This document shows positions 28,919 to 38,354 of a stretch of 64,000 bases of DNA, in pieces. Location: positions 62,001 to 126,000 of the forward strand of contig NZ_JAFKHE010000024.1 of NCBI RefSeq assembly GCF_017307495.1, read 5' to 3'. Below the pieces are notes generated by a model, which saw nothing but the letters and a program-made list of their open reading frames with translations, was not told where the DNA came from and did no database searches. Every line of letters begins with the position of its first letter. Positions within the stretch are counted from its first letter, which is position 1. The position numbers and the translations under genes are program-made. The DNA is from Devosia sp. Its GTDB lineage: Bacteria > Pseudomonadota > Alphaproteobacteria > Rhizobiales > Devosiaceae.

Positions 28919-30903
28919 CAGGCCCTCCCGTCCTTGCGGGCCTGCATCGGCCCTCCGAGGAACGGCGCGAAGCCCGTCCCGTAGATGACGCCGATATCGG
29001 CCAGGTCGTCCGACGCGACGACGCCCTCGGCCACTGCAACGGCCGTGGCATTGACCAGCGGCTGCACCAGCTCGCGCCCGAGTCCCGCGAGATCGGGATG
29101 CGGCGGCACCTCGCCCTTCACCGCCTTGCCGTTGCTCCAGGTATAGAAGCCCTGCCCGGTCTTGCGGCCCAGCTTCCTGTCGGCGATCAGCCGTGCGAAC
29201 TGGCTGTCGGGCGCCACCGGATTGCCCAGTTCCTCGGCCACCGACTTGCCGACGTCGAGGCCGACGGTGTCCATCAGCTCGATCGGCCCCATCGGCATGC
29301 CGAAGGCCACCGCGGCGGCATCGATCTGCTCCTTGTTGGCGCCCGCTTCGACCCGCTGCACCGCGCCCAGCATGTAGGGCATCAACACGCGGTTGACGAG
29401 GAAGCCCGGCGCCGACTTCACCACCACCGGCGACTTGCCGATGGCGAGCGCAAAGGCCGCGCCACGGGCGATGTCGGCATCGGCGTTGAAGCGCGAGCGG
29501 ATCACCTCGACCAGCGGCAGTTGCGCCACCGGGTTGAAGAAATGCAGCCCGATCAGCCGGCCGGGCGCCGTCAGGTTCTCGGCGATGCGCTCGAGCTCGA
29601 TCGAGGACGTATTGGTGGCAAGGATCGCGCCCGGCCTGGTCTTGAGCTCGGCCTCGGCGAAGATCTTGCGCTTGATCTCGAGGTTTTCGACCACCGCCTC
29701 GATCACCACGTCGGCGCGGGCAAGGCCCTTGCCGGTAACGTCGGCCTCGAGCCGCGCCACGGCGTTGTCGATCTCGGTCTTGGACCTGAGCCGCTTCCTG
29801 AACAGCGCCTTGGCCCGGTCGAGCGCCGGCTTGATACGCTCCATGTCGAGATCCTGCAGCGTCACCCCCATGCCGCGCAGCGCGCACCAGGCAGCAATGT
29901 CGCCGCCCATCACGCCGGCGCCGATCACGTGCACGCGCCGGAAAACCGGCTTGTCCTTGCCGCGTACGCCCTGCTTCTTGAGGCCTTCGGACAGGAAGAA
30001 CACCCGACGCAGGTTCTTCGACGTGTTGGAGTTCATCAGCGGGATGAAGCGTTCGGCCTCGCCCCGTTTCATGGCGCGCCAGTCGTCGCCATGCTGCTCG
30101 AACAGCTCGATCAGCGAGTACGGGGCAGGATAGTGCTCGGGCTTGGCCTTCCTGCCGACCTCGGCGCGCATCTTGTTGGCGACATAGCCACGCACCGGTC
30201 CAAGCGCCATGACGCGCTTGGTGAAGGGCGCCGGGCTGCTCTTCCTCGCCTGCAGCACGGCCTTGCGCGCCTCCCAGCGCAGCGTGTCGCGCACCCGCAC
30301 CAGCTTGTCGACCAGCCCCATGCGGCGGGCCGGGCTGGCGCGCAGCAGCTTGCCGGTCAGCATGATCTGCATCGCATCGACCGGCCCGGCCTGCCGGATC
30401 GAGCGGCCCGAGCCGCCGAAACCCGGGAAGATGCCAAGGTTGACCTCGGGGAAGCCGAGCCGCGTCCTGTCGTCGTTCACCGCCACCCGGTAGTGGCAGG
30501 CGAGTGCCAGCTCCAGCCCACCGCCGAGGCAGAAGCCGTGGATACCGGCCACCACCGGCACCTTCAGCGCCTCGATGCGGTCGAACAGCCCATGCGCCCG
30601 GTCGAGCGCGGCGCGCAGCACGCCGGGATCGCTCATTTCGTCGAATTCGGTGATGTCAGCCCCGGCGATGAAGCCGCTGTCCTTGCCCGAGAGCAGGACC
30701 ACGCCCTTGAGCTCGCCCGAACTGGCCATCTCCTCGAGGGCGGTGACGATGCCGGCCAGTTCCGCCAGCGTCTCGCGGCTCAGCGTGTTGACCGGCGCAT
30801 CCGGCACGTCAATGGTCAGCCAGCCCAGGCCCTCGAAATCGAGGTGGAACGTGAAGGCACGGCTCGGCGGCATTTGCACGTTTGGGGTCTGCATCTGGGC
30901 CAT
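28918..30903 (-). CDS. fadJ: Bifunctional enoyl-CoA hydratase/3-hydroxyacyl-CoA dehydrogenase
   Basis: This 661-residue fusion has an N-terminal crotonase domain (FIAGADITEFDE about residues 70-81; GFCLGGGLELALACHYRVA) and a 3-hydroxyacyl-CoA dehydrogenase domain with NAD-binding Rossmann motif VIGAGVMGGDIAAWCALRG (about residue 326) and GRLIGLHFFNPVAQLPLVEV. It carries out hydration and oxidation in beta-oxidation. The ATG at 30903 has AAGGAG six bases upstream. It begins 20 bases after fadE and overlaps the thiolase start. Somewhat shorter than E. coli FadJ (about 714), within family range; FadB is the other possible name. Confidence 0.93.
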   Translation of the reverse strand: MAQMQTPNVQMPPSRAFTFHLDFEGLGWLTIDVPDAPVNTLSRETLAELAGIVTALEEMASSGELKGVVLLSGKDSGFIAGADITEFDEMSDPGVLRAALDRAHGLFDRIEALKVPVVAGIHGFCLGGGLELALACHYRVAVNDDRTRLGFPEVNLGIFPGFGGSGRSIRQAGPVDAMQIMLTGKLLRASPARRMGLVDKLVRVRDTLRWEARKAVLQARKSSPAPFTKRVMALGPVRGYVANKMRAEVGRKAKPEHYPAPYSLIELFEQHGDDWRAMKRGEAERFIPLMNSNTSKNLRRVFFLSEGLKKQGVRGKDKPVFRRVHVIGAGVMGGDIAAWCALRGMGVTLQDLDMERIKPALDRAKALFRKRLRSKTEIDNAVARLEADVTGKGLARADVVIEAVVENLEIKRKIFAEAELKTRPGAILATNTSSIELERIAENLTAPGRLIGLHFFNPVAQLPLVEVIRSRFNADADIARGAAFALAIGKSPVVVKSAPGFLVNRVLMPYMLGAVQRVEAGANKEQIDAAAVAFGMPMGPIELMDTVGLDVGKSVAEELGNPVAPDSQFARLIADRKLGRKTGQGFYTWSNGKAVKGEVPPHPDLAGLGRELVQPLVNATAVAVAEGVVASDDLADIGVIYGTGFAPFLGGPMQARKDGRA

Positions 30904-30923
30904 TTCCGGCTCCTTGCTGGTCT

Positions 30924-33407
30924 TTATTCGGCGGCTTCTTCGATCGGCCGTTCGCGGCGCAACTGCCTGGATCCCAGTTCGTCCGGATCGAAGTCGTCGA
31001 CCTTGATGACGCGGTCGGTGGCGTGGTCGGCGAGCCGGAGCGTTGCCGCCTCGGCTTCGGTCAGCACGCCCTTTTCAACCGCGTCGGAAATCGCATCGCG
31101 GTCGAGCCGGCGTTCGACCACGCCCTTCTTGATGGCGCGGATGAACTTGGTCTCGATTTCGGCTGCGCCGGTGACCTTGACCAGCGCATCCTCGAGCACA
31201 CCCGTGATGTCCTTGGGATCCATCGAGACATATACCCCCTTGGTCAGCCGGTCGCGGAAGGCGCCGGGCTGCAACACCGAGCGTGCCAGGCGGTAGGTCT
31301 CGCGATCCGTGGCCGGCTTGGCATGGCGTCCGAGGGGGAACACAAGCAAGCGCATCGCGTTCCGCAGCACGAAATTGGGGAAGTTGGCGAACACGGCGGC
31401 AAAGCTCTGCTCGATCGAAAAGATCAGGTCGCGGGCAATGGCGTTGACCACCGGGCGATCCTCCTCGAGCCGGCCGTCGTCCTCGTAGCGCTTCAGCGTG
31501 GCCGACAGCAGGTAGAGGTCCGAGAGGATATCGGCCATGCGGCCTGAAAGCCGCTGCTTGCGCTTGAGATCGCCGCCGAGGAACGCCACGGTCCAGTCGC
31601 CGACCAGTGCAAAGCTCTGGCTGTAGCGGGCGAGTTGCCTGTACCAGCCCGCCATCTCGTGATCGACCGGGGTTGACGCAAAGGCGCCAAGACTGATCGC
31701 ATGCAGGAAGCTGCCAACCATGTTGCGCAGCATGAAGCCGACATGTCCGGTGAAGGCCTTGTCGAACGCGGCGATGCCGGCCTTCCTGTCCTTGTTCTGC
31801 GCCGCTGAAATTTCGGCATAGAGGTAGGGATGCGCGCGCAGCGCCCCCTGCGCGAAGGTGATCAGCGTGCGCGTCAGGATGTTCGCGCCTTCCACCGTGA
31901 TCGCCACCGGCGTCGTGGCATAGCCCGAGAACAGGTAGTTGGTCGGCCCGTCCTGCACGGCGCGGCCGCCATGGATGTCCATGGCGTCGTTGAAGGCCGA
32001 TCGCATCGCCTCGGTGGTGCGGTACTTGAGCAGCGCCGACAGCACCGAGGGGCGCTGGCCTTCATCGACCATCGACGCGGTGAGCGCGCGCGAGGCCTCG
32101 TAGAGATAGGACCAGCGGACCATGCGGCTCAGCGGCTCGGCGACGCCTTCCATCAGCCCGACCGGAATGCCGAACTGGCGGCGGATGCGGGCATAGGCCG
32201 AGGTGACGCGCAGCGCGTACTTGATCGACACCGTGCCGATGGCCGGCAAAGAGATGGCGCGCCCGGTGGCAAGGCACTCCATCAGCATGCGCCAGCCCTG
32301 CCCGACATACTCCTTGCCGCCGATGAGGAAATCCATCGGGATAAAGACATTGCGGCCCTGGGTCGGGCCGTTCATGAAGGCCGAGCGCGACGGGTAATGC
32401 CGGCGCCCGATCTTGACGCCCGGGAACTTGGCTGGCACCAGCGCCAGCGTGATGCCGACATTGTCGACCTCGCCGATCAGGTGCTCGGGGTCATGCAGGT
32501 GGAAGGCGAGGCCGAGCAGCGTCGCCACCGGCGCCAGCGTGATGTAGCGCTTGTCCCAGCTGAGCTTGACGCCCAGCGTCTTCTTGCCCTCGTACATGTC
32601 GTAGCAGACCACGCCGACATCGCGCATGCCGGCCGCATCCGAGCCGGCATGCGGGCCGGTGAGCGCAAAGCACGGCACTTCCTGGCCCTTGGCGAGGCGG
32701 CCGAGATACTTCTTCTTCTGGTCCTCGGTGCCGTATTTCTCGAGCAGTTCGCCCGGCCCGAGCGAGTTGGGCACCATCACCGTGATGCCCGCGGCGATCG
32801 AGCGCGAGGCGATCTTGCTCACCACCTGGCTCTGCGCCTGGGCAGAAAAGCCGAGACCGCCATGCTCGCGGCCGATCAGCATGCCCAGGAACCCCTGCTC
32901 CTTGAGATAGGTCCACACGGCCGGCGGCAGGTCGGCGCGATTGTTGCGCGTATCCCAGTCGTCGATCATCGCGCAGACCTTCTCGACCGGCCCGTCGAGG
33001 AAGGCCTGCTCCTCGGTCGAGAGCGTCGGCTTGCGCACCCCGAGCAGCTTGGTCCAGTCCGGCCGGCCTGAGAACAGTTCCGCGTCCCAGCCGACCGTAC
33101 CGGCGTCGAGCGCCTCCTGCTCAGTCCGGCTCACGCGCGGCAGGATCGACTTCACGATGCCATAGGCCGGCCCGGTAAGGATGACCCTGCGCACCGGCGT
33201 CAGCGCGAGCAGCGCCAGGATCGCGGCCGGCAACAGCGCCAGCACCCACCCGAGCGTGTCCGTCATCAGCCACAGGCCATTGTGCGTCGAGATGCGGCTC
33301 AGCGCGCCGACGACCAGCGCCACCAGCGCCCACTGCCACAGGGGAGCGCGACGCATGGCGAGCACCGCGATGGCGACGAGCGTCAGGACAAGGAGCACCC
33401 AGACCAT
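30924..33407 (-). CDS. fadE: Acyl-CoA dehydrogenase, FadE type
   Basis: This 827-residue protein has two N-terminal membrane segments, an acyl-CoA dehydrogenase core (FALTGPHAGSDAAGM, FAD-proximal; ending with DIHGGRAVQDGPTNYLFSGY) and the C-terminal DUF1974 region that marks enterobacterial-type FadE. It performs the first oxidation of fatty acyl-CoA, with electrons to the quinone pool. I chose ATG 33407 because AGGAGG sits six bases upstream; the frame extends to 33461 without a better start. First gene of its operon, driven by the promoter at 33533-33561 and divergent from the acyl-CoA ligase. Confidence 0.95.
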   Translation of the reverse strand: MVWVLLVLTLVAIAVLAMRRAPLWQWALVALVVGALSRISTHNGLWLMTDTLGWVLALLPAAILALLALTPVRRVILTGPAYGIVKSILPRVSRTEQEALDAGTVGWDAELFSGRPDWTKLLGVRKPTLSTEEQAFLDGPVEKVCAMIDDWDTRNNRADLPPAVWTYLKEQGFLGMLIGREHGGLGFSAQAQSQVVSKIASRSIAAGITVMVPNSLGPGELLEKYGTEDQKKKYLGRLAKGQEVPCFALTGPHAGSDAAGMRDVGVVCYDMYEGKKTLGVKLSWDKRYITLAPVATLLGLAFHLHDPEHLIGEVDNVGITLALVPAKFPGVKIGRRHYPSRSAFMNGPTQGRNVFIPMDFLIGGKEYVGQGWRMLMECLATGRAISLPAIGTVSIKYALRVTSAYARIRRQFGIPVGLMEGVAEPLSRMVRWSYLYEASRALTASMVDEGQRPSVLSALLKYRTTEAMRSAFNDAMDIHGGRAVQDGPTNYLFSGYATTPVAITVEGANILTRTLITFAQGALRAHPYLYAEISAAQNKDRKAGIAAFDKAFTGHVGFMLRNMVGSFLHAISLGAFASTPVDHEMAGWYRQLARYSQSFALVGDWTVAFLGGDLKRKQRLSGRMADILSDLYLLSATLKRYEDDGRLEEDRPVVNAIARDLIFSIEQSFAAVFANFPNFVLRNAMRLLVFPLGRHAKPATDRETYRLARSVLQPGAFRDRLTKGVYVSMDPKDITGVLEDALVKVTGAAEIETKFIRAIKKGVVERRLDRDAISDAVEKGVLTEAEAATLRLADHATDRVIKVDDFDPDELGSRQLRRERPIEEAAE

Positions 33408-33532
33408 CGATATCCTCCTCTGCCGAACCGGCACTGGCGCCGCGCCGGAGGTGACGGTCAACCACCTCGCGAGCCCGCCCGGACCGACTCCACGAGACGG
33501 GAGTCTAGGCGCGAGCCAGCACCATCCGCCAC

Positions 33533-33561
33533 AAAATACCGCCAGTTGACGTATACGTCAA
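33533..33561 (-). promoter_or_regulatory. fadE promoter with palindromic operator
   Basis: On the minus strand, -35 TTGACG (33561-33556), 17-base spacer, -10 TATTTT (33538-33533). The perfect 16-bp palindrome TTGACGTATACGTCAA (33546-33561) begins at the -35 and fills the first part of the spacer, a position suited to control by a MerR-family protein. The 340-base gap 33408-33747 otherwise holds the divergent ligase promoter and no gene. Confidence 0.78.
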
Positions 33562-33680
33562 TCTGGCGACGTATAAGGCAATTCGAAAAGTCCAGAAGGT
33601 GCAATGAAAGATGGCGGAGGACTGCCGGTCCATTCCTGCAGCAACGGCATCCGATTGGTTCGAGTTCCAACGTCCTCCAT

Positions 33681-33709
33681 TTGACGCTTACGTCACTTGG
33701 TGGAATACT
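33681..33709 (+). promoter_or_regulatory. Acyl-CoA ligase promoter with palindromic operator
   Basis: -35 TTGACG (33681-33686), 17-base spacer, -10 AATACT (33704-33709). The near-palindrome TTGACGCTTACGTCAC (33681-33696) overlaps the -35 exactly as in the fadE promoter. The expected start site is about 30 bases before the ligase ATG. Confidence 0.75.
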
Positions 33710-33747
33710 CTTTTCAACACTGGCGACACAGCCGGAGGAGGAGAGAG

Positions 33748-35466
33748 ATGGCAACCGAGCCCGAAAAAGGCATGGAACGCCCGTGGGTTAGTCACTATCC
33801 CGAGGGCATCTCCTGGGATACGCCGGTGGACCTCACCCCCGTCCACGAACAGGTCCTCGCCGCCTGCGCCCGCACCCCCCAGTCCGACGCCCTCGACTTC
33901 CTCGGCAAGAAGACCCGTTACGGAGAATTAGGCAAACAAATCAATGCTTTCGCCGGCGCGCTGCAGTCCGAGTTCGGCATCGCCAAGGGCACCCGCGTCG
34001 CCCTCCTCCTCCCCAACACCCCCTTCTACGTCATCGCCTACTACGCCATTCTCCGCGCCGGCGGAATCGTGGTGAACTGCAACCCGCTCTACACCGTCAA
34101 GGAACTCACCCACATCGTCGGCAATGCCGGCGCCGAGCTGATGGTGACCCTGGATCTCAGCCAGGTGTTCGACAAGGCCGAGAAGCTGGCCGAGGCCGGC
34201 CACGTCAAGAAGCTGATCGTCTGCCACTTCCCAGACGCCCTGCCCGGGCCCAAGAAGTTGTTGTTCAAGCTGGCAAAATCCGGGGACTTGCGAAAGCTCG
34301 ACCGCTCCACCGTCGCGGACCGCATCACCCGCTTCGACCAGATGCTGGCCAGGAAGCTCGCCCCCCAACCGGTGACAATCGATCCGAAGTCTGATGTCGC
34401 GGTGCAGCAATATACCGGCGGTACGACGGGCCTGCCCAAGGGCGCGATGTTGAGCCATGCCAATATCGCCGCCAATCTCAGCCAGATCGACGCCTGGGGC
34501 TGCGGCCTGTTCTACCCGCCGAGCCGCGTGGTCGCCGTGCTGCCGTTCTTCCACATCTTTTCCATGACCGTGTGCATGAACGTGCCGCTCTCGGTCGGCG
34601 CCCAGGTGGTGATGCTCCCCCGCTTCGAGCTCAAGGCGTTCCTGCAGTTGATGAGCCGCACCGGCGCCAATGTCCTGCCGGCCGTGCCCACCCTGATCCA
34701 GGCGCTGGCCAGGACCGGCGAGCGCGCGAAGCCGCACCTCGTCTCGGTGGAAGTCGCCATCTCCGGCGGCGCGCCACTGAGCGACGAGGTGCGCGAGAAC
34801 TGGTCGAAGGTCAGCACCGCCCTGCTTGCCGAGGGCTACGGCCTGACCGAGGCGTCGCCGGTCGTCTGCTGCGCCGCACTGCGTGTGCCGAGCAAGCCCA
34901 GGTCGATCGGTCAGCCCCTGCCTGCCACCGATATCCGCTTCGTCGACGTGGACACCAATCAGGTGGTGCCCCTCGGCCAGCGCGGCGAGCTGCAGGTGAA
35001 GGGGCCGCAGGTGATGCTGGGCTATCACGACAACCCCGAGGCCACCCGAGCCGCCTTCATGGACGGCTGGCTGCGCACCGGCGATGTCGGCATCATGGAC
35101 GATGACGGCTATGTCTTTATCGTCGACCGGATCAAGGACCTGATCATCTGCTCGGGCTTCAACGTCTACCCCCGCAATGTCGAGGAGGCGATCCTGCAAC
35201 ATCCAGCCGTGGAAGAAGCCAACGTCATCGGCGTGCCCGACGAGTATCGCGGCGAGGCGCCCGTCGCCTTCGTTAAGCTCAAGGACGGCCAGCAGACCTC
35301 GGAAGCCGAGCTCAAGAAATTCCTTGCGCAGAGCCTGAACAAGATCGAAATGCCCAAGGAAATCATCTTCAAGGATCAGCTCCCCAAGACGCTGATCGGC
35401 AAGCTGAGCAAGAAAGAGCTGCGCGAGGAATACGCAGCGCGGGGCGAGACGCATGAACCGGCCTGA
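33748..35466 (+). CDS. fadD: Long-chain fatty acid--CoA ligase
   Basis: This 572-residue AMP-forming ligase has the P-loop-like motif YTGGTTGLPKGAML (about residue 229), EGYGLTEASPVV, and the C-terminal GWLRTGDVGIMDDDGYVFIVDR...KDLIICSGFNVYP with a catalytic Lys in KTLIGKLSKKELR. It activates fatty acids for the fadE/fadJ/thiolase pathway encoded next door. ATG 33748 follows GGAGGAGAGAG; 17 extra upstream codons in frame lie over the promoter and were rejected. The stop overlaps the MerR gene by 14 bases, so the two form an operon. Confidence 0.94.
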   Translation: MATEPEKGMERPWVSHYPEGISWDTPVDLTPVHEQVLAACARTPQSDALDFLGKKTRYGELGKQINAFAGALQSEFGIAKGTRVALLLPNTPFYVIAYYAILRAGGIVVNCNPLYTVKELTHIVGNAGAELMVTLDLSQVFDKAEKLAEAGHVKKLIVCHFPDALPGPKKLLFKLAKSGDLRKLDRSTVADRITRFDQMLARKLAPQPVTIDPKSDVAVQQYTGGTTGLPKGAMLSHANIAANLSQIDAWGCGLFYPPSRVVAVLPFFHIFSMTVCMNVPLSVGAQVVMLPRFELKAFLQLMSRTGANVLPAVPTLIQALARTGERAKPHLVSVEVAISGGAPLSDEVRENWSKVSTALLAEGYGLTEASPVVCCAALRVPSKPRSIGQPLPATDIRFVDVDTNQVVPLGQRGELQVKGPQVMLGYHDNPEATRAAFMDGWLRTGDVGIMDDDGYVFIVDRIKDLIICSGFNVYPRNVEEAILQHPAVEEANVIGVPDEYRGEAPVAFVKLKDGQQTSEAELKKFLAQSLNKIEMPKEIIFKDQLPKTLIGKLSKKELREEYAARGETHEPA

Positions 35467-35845
35467 ACCCGAAAACCGCGACCTGTTCGCGATCGCCGAC
35501 CTGAGCCGGGAATTCGGCATCTCGACCCGGGCCATCCGCTTTTACGAGAGCAAGGGCCTGCTCAACCCGGAGCGCGTCGGCAGCACCCGCGTCTTCCGCC
35601 GTCGCGACCGCGCACGACTGATCCTGATCCTGCGCGGCAAGCGCCTGGGCTTTTCGCTGCGCGACATCTCGGATTATCTCAGCCTCTACGACGCCCAGTC
35701 GCAGACCCGCCAGGTCAGCATGCTTATCGAGAAGGTCGACGAGCGGCTCGGCCTGCTCGAGCGGCAGAAGAAGGACCTTGAGACGACGATCAGCGAGTTG
35801 CGCGAGATCCGCAAGCTCGCCGACGAGCAGATGGCGCGGTCATAG
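35453..35845 (+). CDS. MerR family transcriptional regulator of the fad locus (LiuR-like)
   Basis: This 130-residue protein has a MerR winged helix-turn-helix (FAIADLSREFGISTRAIRFYESKGLL, about residues 12-37), a second recognition wing (STRVFRRRDRARL) and a C-terminal dimerisation helix (about residues 85-125) with no cysteines, so it is not a metal sensor. MerR proteins beside acyl-CoA genes (LiuR type) sense CoA intermediates of branched-chain amino acid or fatty acid breakdown. The palindromes at 33546, 33681 and 27590 are its likely targets (inference from position). It overlaps the end of the ligase gene. Confidence 0.88.
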   Translation: MNRPEPENRDLFAIADLSREFGISTRAIRFYESKGLLNPERVGSTRVFRRRDRARLILILRGKRLGFSLRDISDYLSLYDAQSQTRQVSMLIEKVDERLGLLERQKKDLETTISELREIRKLADEQMARS

Positions 35846-35887
35846 GTCGCCAGTCCAGTGGGGTGTCATTGCGAAAGGACAGAGATC

Positions 35888-36505
35888 GTGAACCGACTCG
35901 CTCACTGGCGTCGCGGCGCCCTTGCGCTGCTTGCATTTGGCCTGATGGTGGTACTAACGGGGTGCGTGGTAAGCTCAAAGAGCGCGCTGGTTCCGGTCGA
36001 TGAGGCCGTCGAGCTGCTGCCCGCCAACCTGGACTTCGTCACATACAAGGAGGACGAGCCTGGCAAGTTCACCCGGTCCGACGACCAACCGGGAGGCCTG
36101 TCCCTCGTTCCGGCTACGCGGACTTACGTCGATGCGGCCGGGGAAATCACCGCATACTTCGTGCCGCGCGACGACGGCACCTACTTGATCAGTGTACTGA
36201 GCAAAGGCTCCAGCGGCGAAGGTGTGATGTACGGGGTTGCCCGGTACAAGGACGGCATCCTCGAGCTCAGGATGATCTTCTCCGGCAAGCCGGACGAGGA
36301 AATGGCCGCAGCCGGGGCTGCGATTCCAGACGGCGCGACCATCGAAGGCGGCGGCATCGTCGTTACCAGCCGCGCCGGGCTAGAAACGATCATACATATG
36401 GTCGCCACGGGGGCACTTGCGACAACCCCGCTCATCGCCTGGGCCGAAGAAGCACCGGCTCCCGATGCCATTGTCGGCGATGGCGACTGGTACCGGGTGG
36501 AGTAA
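35888..36505 (+). CDS. Hypothetical lipoprotein
   Basis: This 205-residue protein starts with a charged N-terminus and hydrophobic run ending in the lipobox LTGC (cysteine about residue 26), so it should be lipid-anchored in the cell envelope. The rest is a soluble, weakly acidic domain I do not recognise. I chose GTG 35888 (AAAGGA about eight bases upstream); the frame extends ten codons further to 35858. Base composition is slightly less GC-rich than its neighbours. It stands 42 bases after the MerR gene and converges on the UvrB/C-motif gene. Function unknown. Confidence 0.75.
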   Translation: MNRLAHWRRGALALLAFGLMVVLTGCVVSSKSALVPVDEAVELLPANLDFVTYKEDEPGKFTRSDDQPGGLSLVPATRTYVDAAGEITAYFVPRDDGTYLISVLSKGSSGEGVMYGVARYKDGILELRMIFSGKPDEEMAAAGAAIPDGATIEGGGIVVTSRAGLETIIHMVATGALATTPLIAWAEEAPAPDAIVGDGDWYRVE

Positions 36506-36508
36506 AGG

Positions 36509-36766
36509 CTAGCGCTTCCGCCCCTTTACCGTCGTCATCAGGTTCGGCTTGTTCGGGCGTTTCCAGCCCTTTGGCGGCTCGACCACCGGCACCTGCGTGC
36601 CGAGCCCCATTTCGCCCGGCGGGGGCTTGCGCACGGCGGTGCCACCCTTTAGCCGCACGATCTCGTCGCGCAGGCGAGCGGCAGTCTCGAAGTCCTCGCG
36701 GGTCACTGCGGCGAGCATCTCGCCCTCGAGGGCAATGATCTTTCTCTCGATGGCGGCAAGCGACAT
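36509..36766 (-). CDS. Small UvrB/UvrC-motif protein
   Basis: This 85-residue protein is largely a UVR motif (IERKIIALEGEMLAAVTREDFETAARLRDEIVRLKGG, about residues 6-42: two helices forming a hairpin, as in UvrB/UvrC contacts) followed by a proline/lysine-rich tail. Such small proteins probably dock onto another protein; partners are unknown. I chose ATG 36766 (GAGGG upstream); GTG 36772 is possible. It begins 11 bases after the DNA ligase stop, so it is probably the last gene of the exonuclease-ligase operon. Confidence 0.78.
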   Translation of the reverse strand: MSLAAIERKIIALEGEMLAAVTREDFETAARLRDEIVRLKGGTAVRKPPPGEMGLGTQVPVVEPPKGWKRPNKPNLMTTVKGRKR

Positions 36767-36776
36767 TTCCACGCCC

Positions 36777-38354
36777 TCAGGTTGCCGACAGGAAGACCTG
36801 CATGTCTTCAAGTGTCGCGGCCTCGGCGGCCGGTTTGTCCCACCTTATCCGGTTGATACGCGGGAAGCGAAGCGCGATGCCGGACTTGTGCCGGCCGGAT
36901 TGCTGAGCAGAATCAAAGGCTACCTCGAAAACGAGTTCCTTGCTGACCTCGCGGACCGGGCCGAAGCTGGCGACCGTGTTGTTGCGCACCCACTTGTCGA
37001 GCTGGCGCAGTTCCTCGTCGGTGAAGCCGAAATAGGCCTTGCCGATGGGGACGATCTCGTTCCCCTTCCATACCCCGAAGGTGTAATCGGAATAGAACGA
37101 GGAGCGTTTGCCGTGACCGCGCTGGGCGTACATGAGGATGGCGTCGACCACGTTCGGATCGCGTTTCCACTTGTACCACAAGCCTTTAGGGCGACCAGGC
37201 ACGTAGGGTGACGAGCGCAGCTTCAGCATGACGCCCTCGTGGCCGTGCTCGGCGGCGCCGCGGCGGCGGATCTCGGCGAGTTGCTCCCAGTTCTCGAACG
37301 GGACGATCGGCGAGAGGTCGAGGCGGGTCTGCGGGTGGGCGGCGAACCAGGCTTCGAGCCGTTGCCGGCGCTCGCGCCAGGGCAGGCTGCGGATGTCTGT
37401 ACCGCCCTGGAACATGAGGTCATAGACGCGCAAAAATGCAGGTAAAGTCTGCAGATGTTTCATGGAAGCCTGTTTGCGGTTCAGCCGCTGCTGAAGGTCG
37501 TTGAACGGCAGCGGCTCGAAATCGGCCCCGACCAGCAGTTCGCCATCGAGCACGCCGTCGCCGAAGACGTTGTCGACAATGTCGGGGAAGGCAGCGGCGA
37601 TGTCGTCGCCGGTGCGCGAGAACATCGACACCTTGCCCCTGGCGGCGATGATCTGGACCCGGATGCCGTCCCATTTCCACTCGGCGACCCATTCGGCCGG
37701 GTCGAGGGTGGCAAAGTCCTTTTCCTCGTCGATGGGGTTGGACAGCATCAGCGGGTGGAAGCGCGCCGTGTGGTCGATGTCAGGGCGTTCCGCCCTGCCC
37801 TCCAGCCAGTCGAAGAGTTCGGGATAGGGCGCGCTGATGCCGTTCCACACCTCCTCGATCTCCTGCAGTCCGATGCCGCTCATTTCGGCGAGCGCGGTCT
37901 TGGCGAGGCGCGCATTGACGCCGATGCGCAGCGCGCCGGTGGCGAACTTGACCAGGGCCCAGCGCTCATTGATCGAGGCGCGGGTGAGGAGCGAGCCGAT
38001 GAGCCGCGGCAGCTCGGCCTTGCTGGTCATGTTGAACAGCTCGACCAGATCGGACAGCGACGGCAGCGGCTCGGTTCCTCCGTGGTGCTGCCAGATCAGC
38101 GCGATGGTCTCGCCGAGGTCGCCGACATAGTCGTAGCTGAGGGCGAACAGATGCGGATCGACCTCGGCAAGGACGACGTCGCGCAGGATCGCCGGCTTCA
38201 CGTTCTTGAACGTCAGCGCCCCGGTGAGGATGGCCAGTGCGATACCGCGATCCGGATCGGGGGTCTCGCGGAAGTACTGCGCCATCGCCTCGATCTTGCG
38301 GTTACGCGACGGAGTGAGGGCGAGCAGCTCCATCAGCTGGGCGAAGCGCCTCAT
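36777..38354 (-). CDS. ATP-dependent DNA ligase (ligase-associated DNA damage response type)
   Basis: This 525-residue ligase has an N-terminal alpha-helical DNA-binding domain, the nucleotidyltransferase domain with adenylated Lys in EWKWDGIRVQ (K227) and GELLVG, and an OB-fold C-terminus ending with the family's VARSFGPVREV-like segment (TVASFGPVREVSKELVFEVAFD). This is the bacterial ligase group reported to act with a metallo-beta-lactamase exonuclease (and usually an Lhr-type helicase and PdeM nuclease) in repair of DNA damage such as cisplatin cross-links. ATG 38354 overlaps the exonuclease stop by four bases. Confidence 0.93.
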   Translation of the reverse strand: MRRFAQLMELLALTPSRNRKIEAMAQYFRETPDPDRGIALAILTGALTFKNVKPAILRDVVLAEVDPHLFALSYDYVGDLGETIALIWQHHGGTEPLPSLSDLVELFNMTSKAELPRLIGSLLTRASINERWALVKFATGALRIGVNARLAKTALAEMSGIGLQEIEEVWNGISAPYPELFDWLEGRAERPDIDHTARFHPLMLSNPIDEEKDFATLDPAEWVAEWKWDGIRVQIIAARGKVSMFSRTGDDIAAAFPDIVDNVFGDGVLDGELLVGADFEPLPFNDLQQRLNRKQASMKHLQTLPAFLRVYDLMFQGGTDIRSLPWRERRQRLEAWFAAHPQTRLDLSPIVPFENWEQLAEIRRRGAAEHGHEGVMLKLRSSPYVPGRPKGLWYKWKRDPNVVDAILMYAQRGHGKRSSFYSDYTFGVWKGNEIVPIGKAYFGFTDEELRQLDKWVRNNTVASFGPVREVSKELVFEVAFDSAQQSGRHKSGIALRFPRINRIRWDKPAAEAATLEDMQVFLSAT

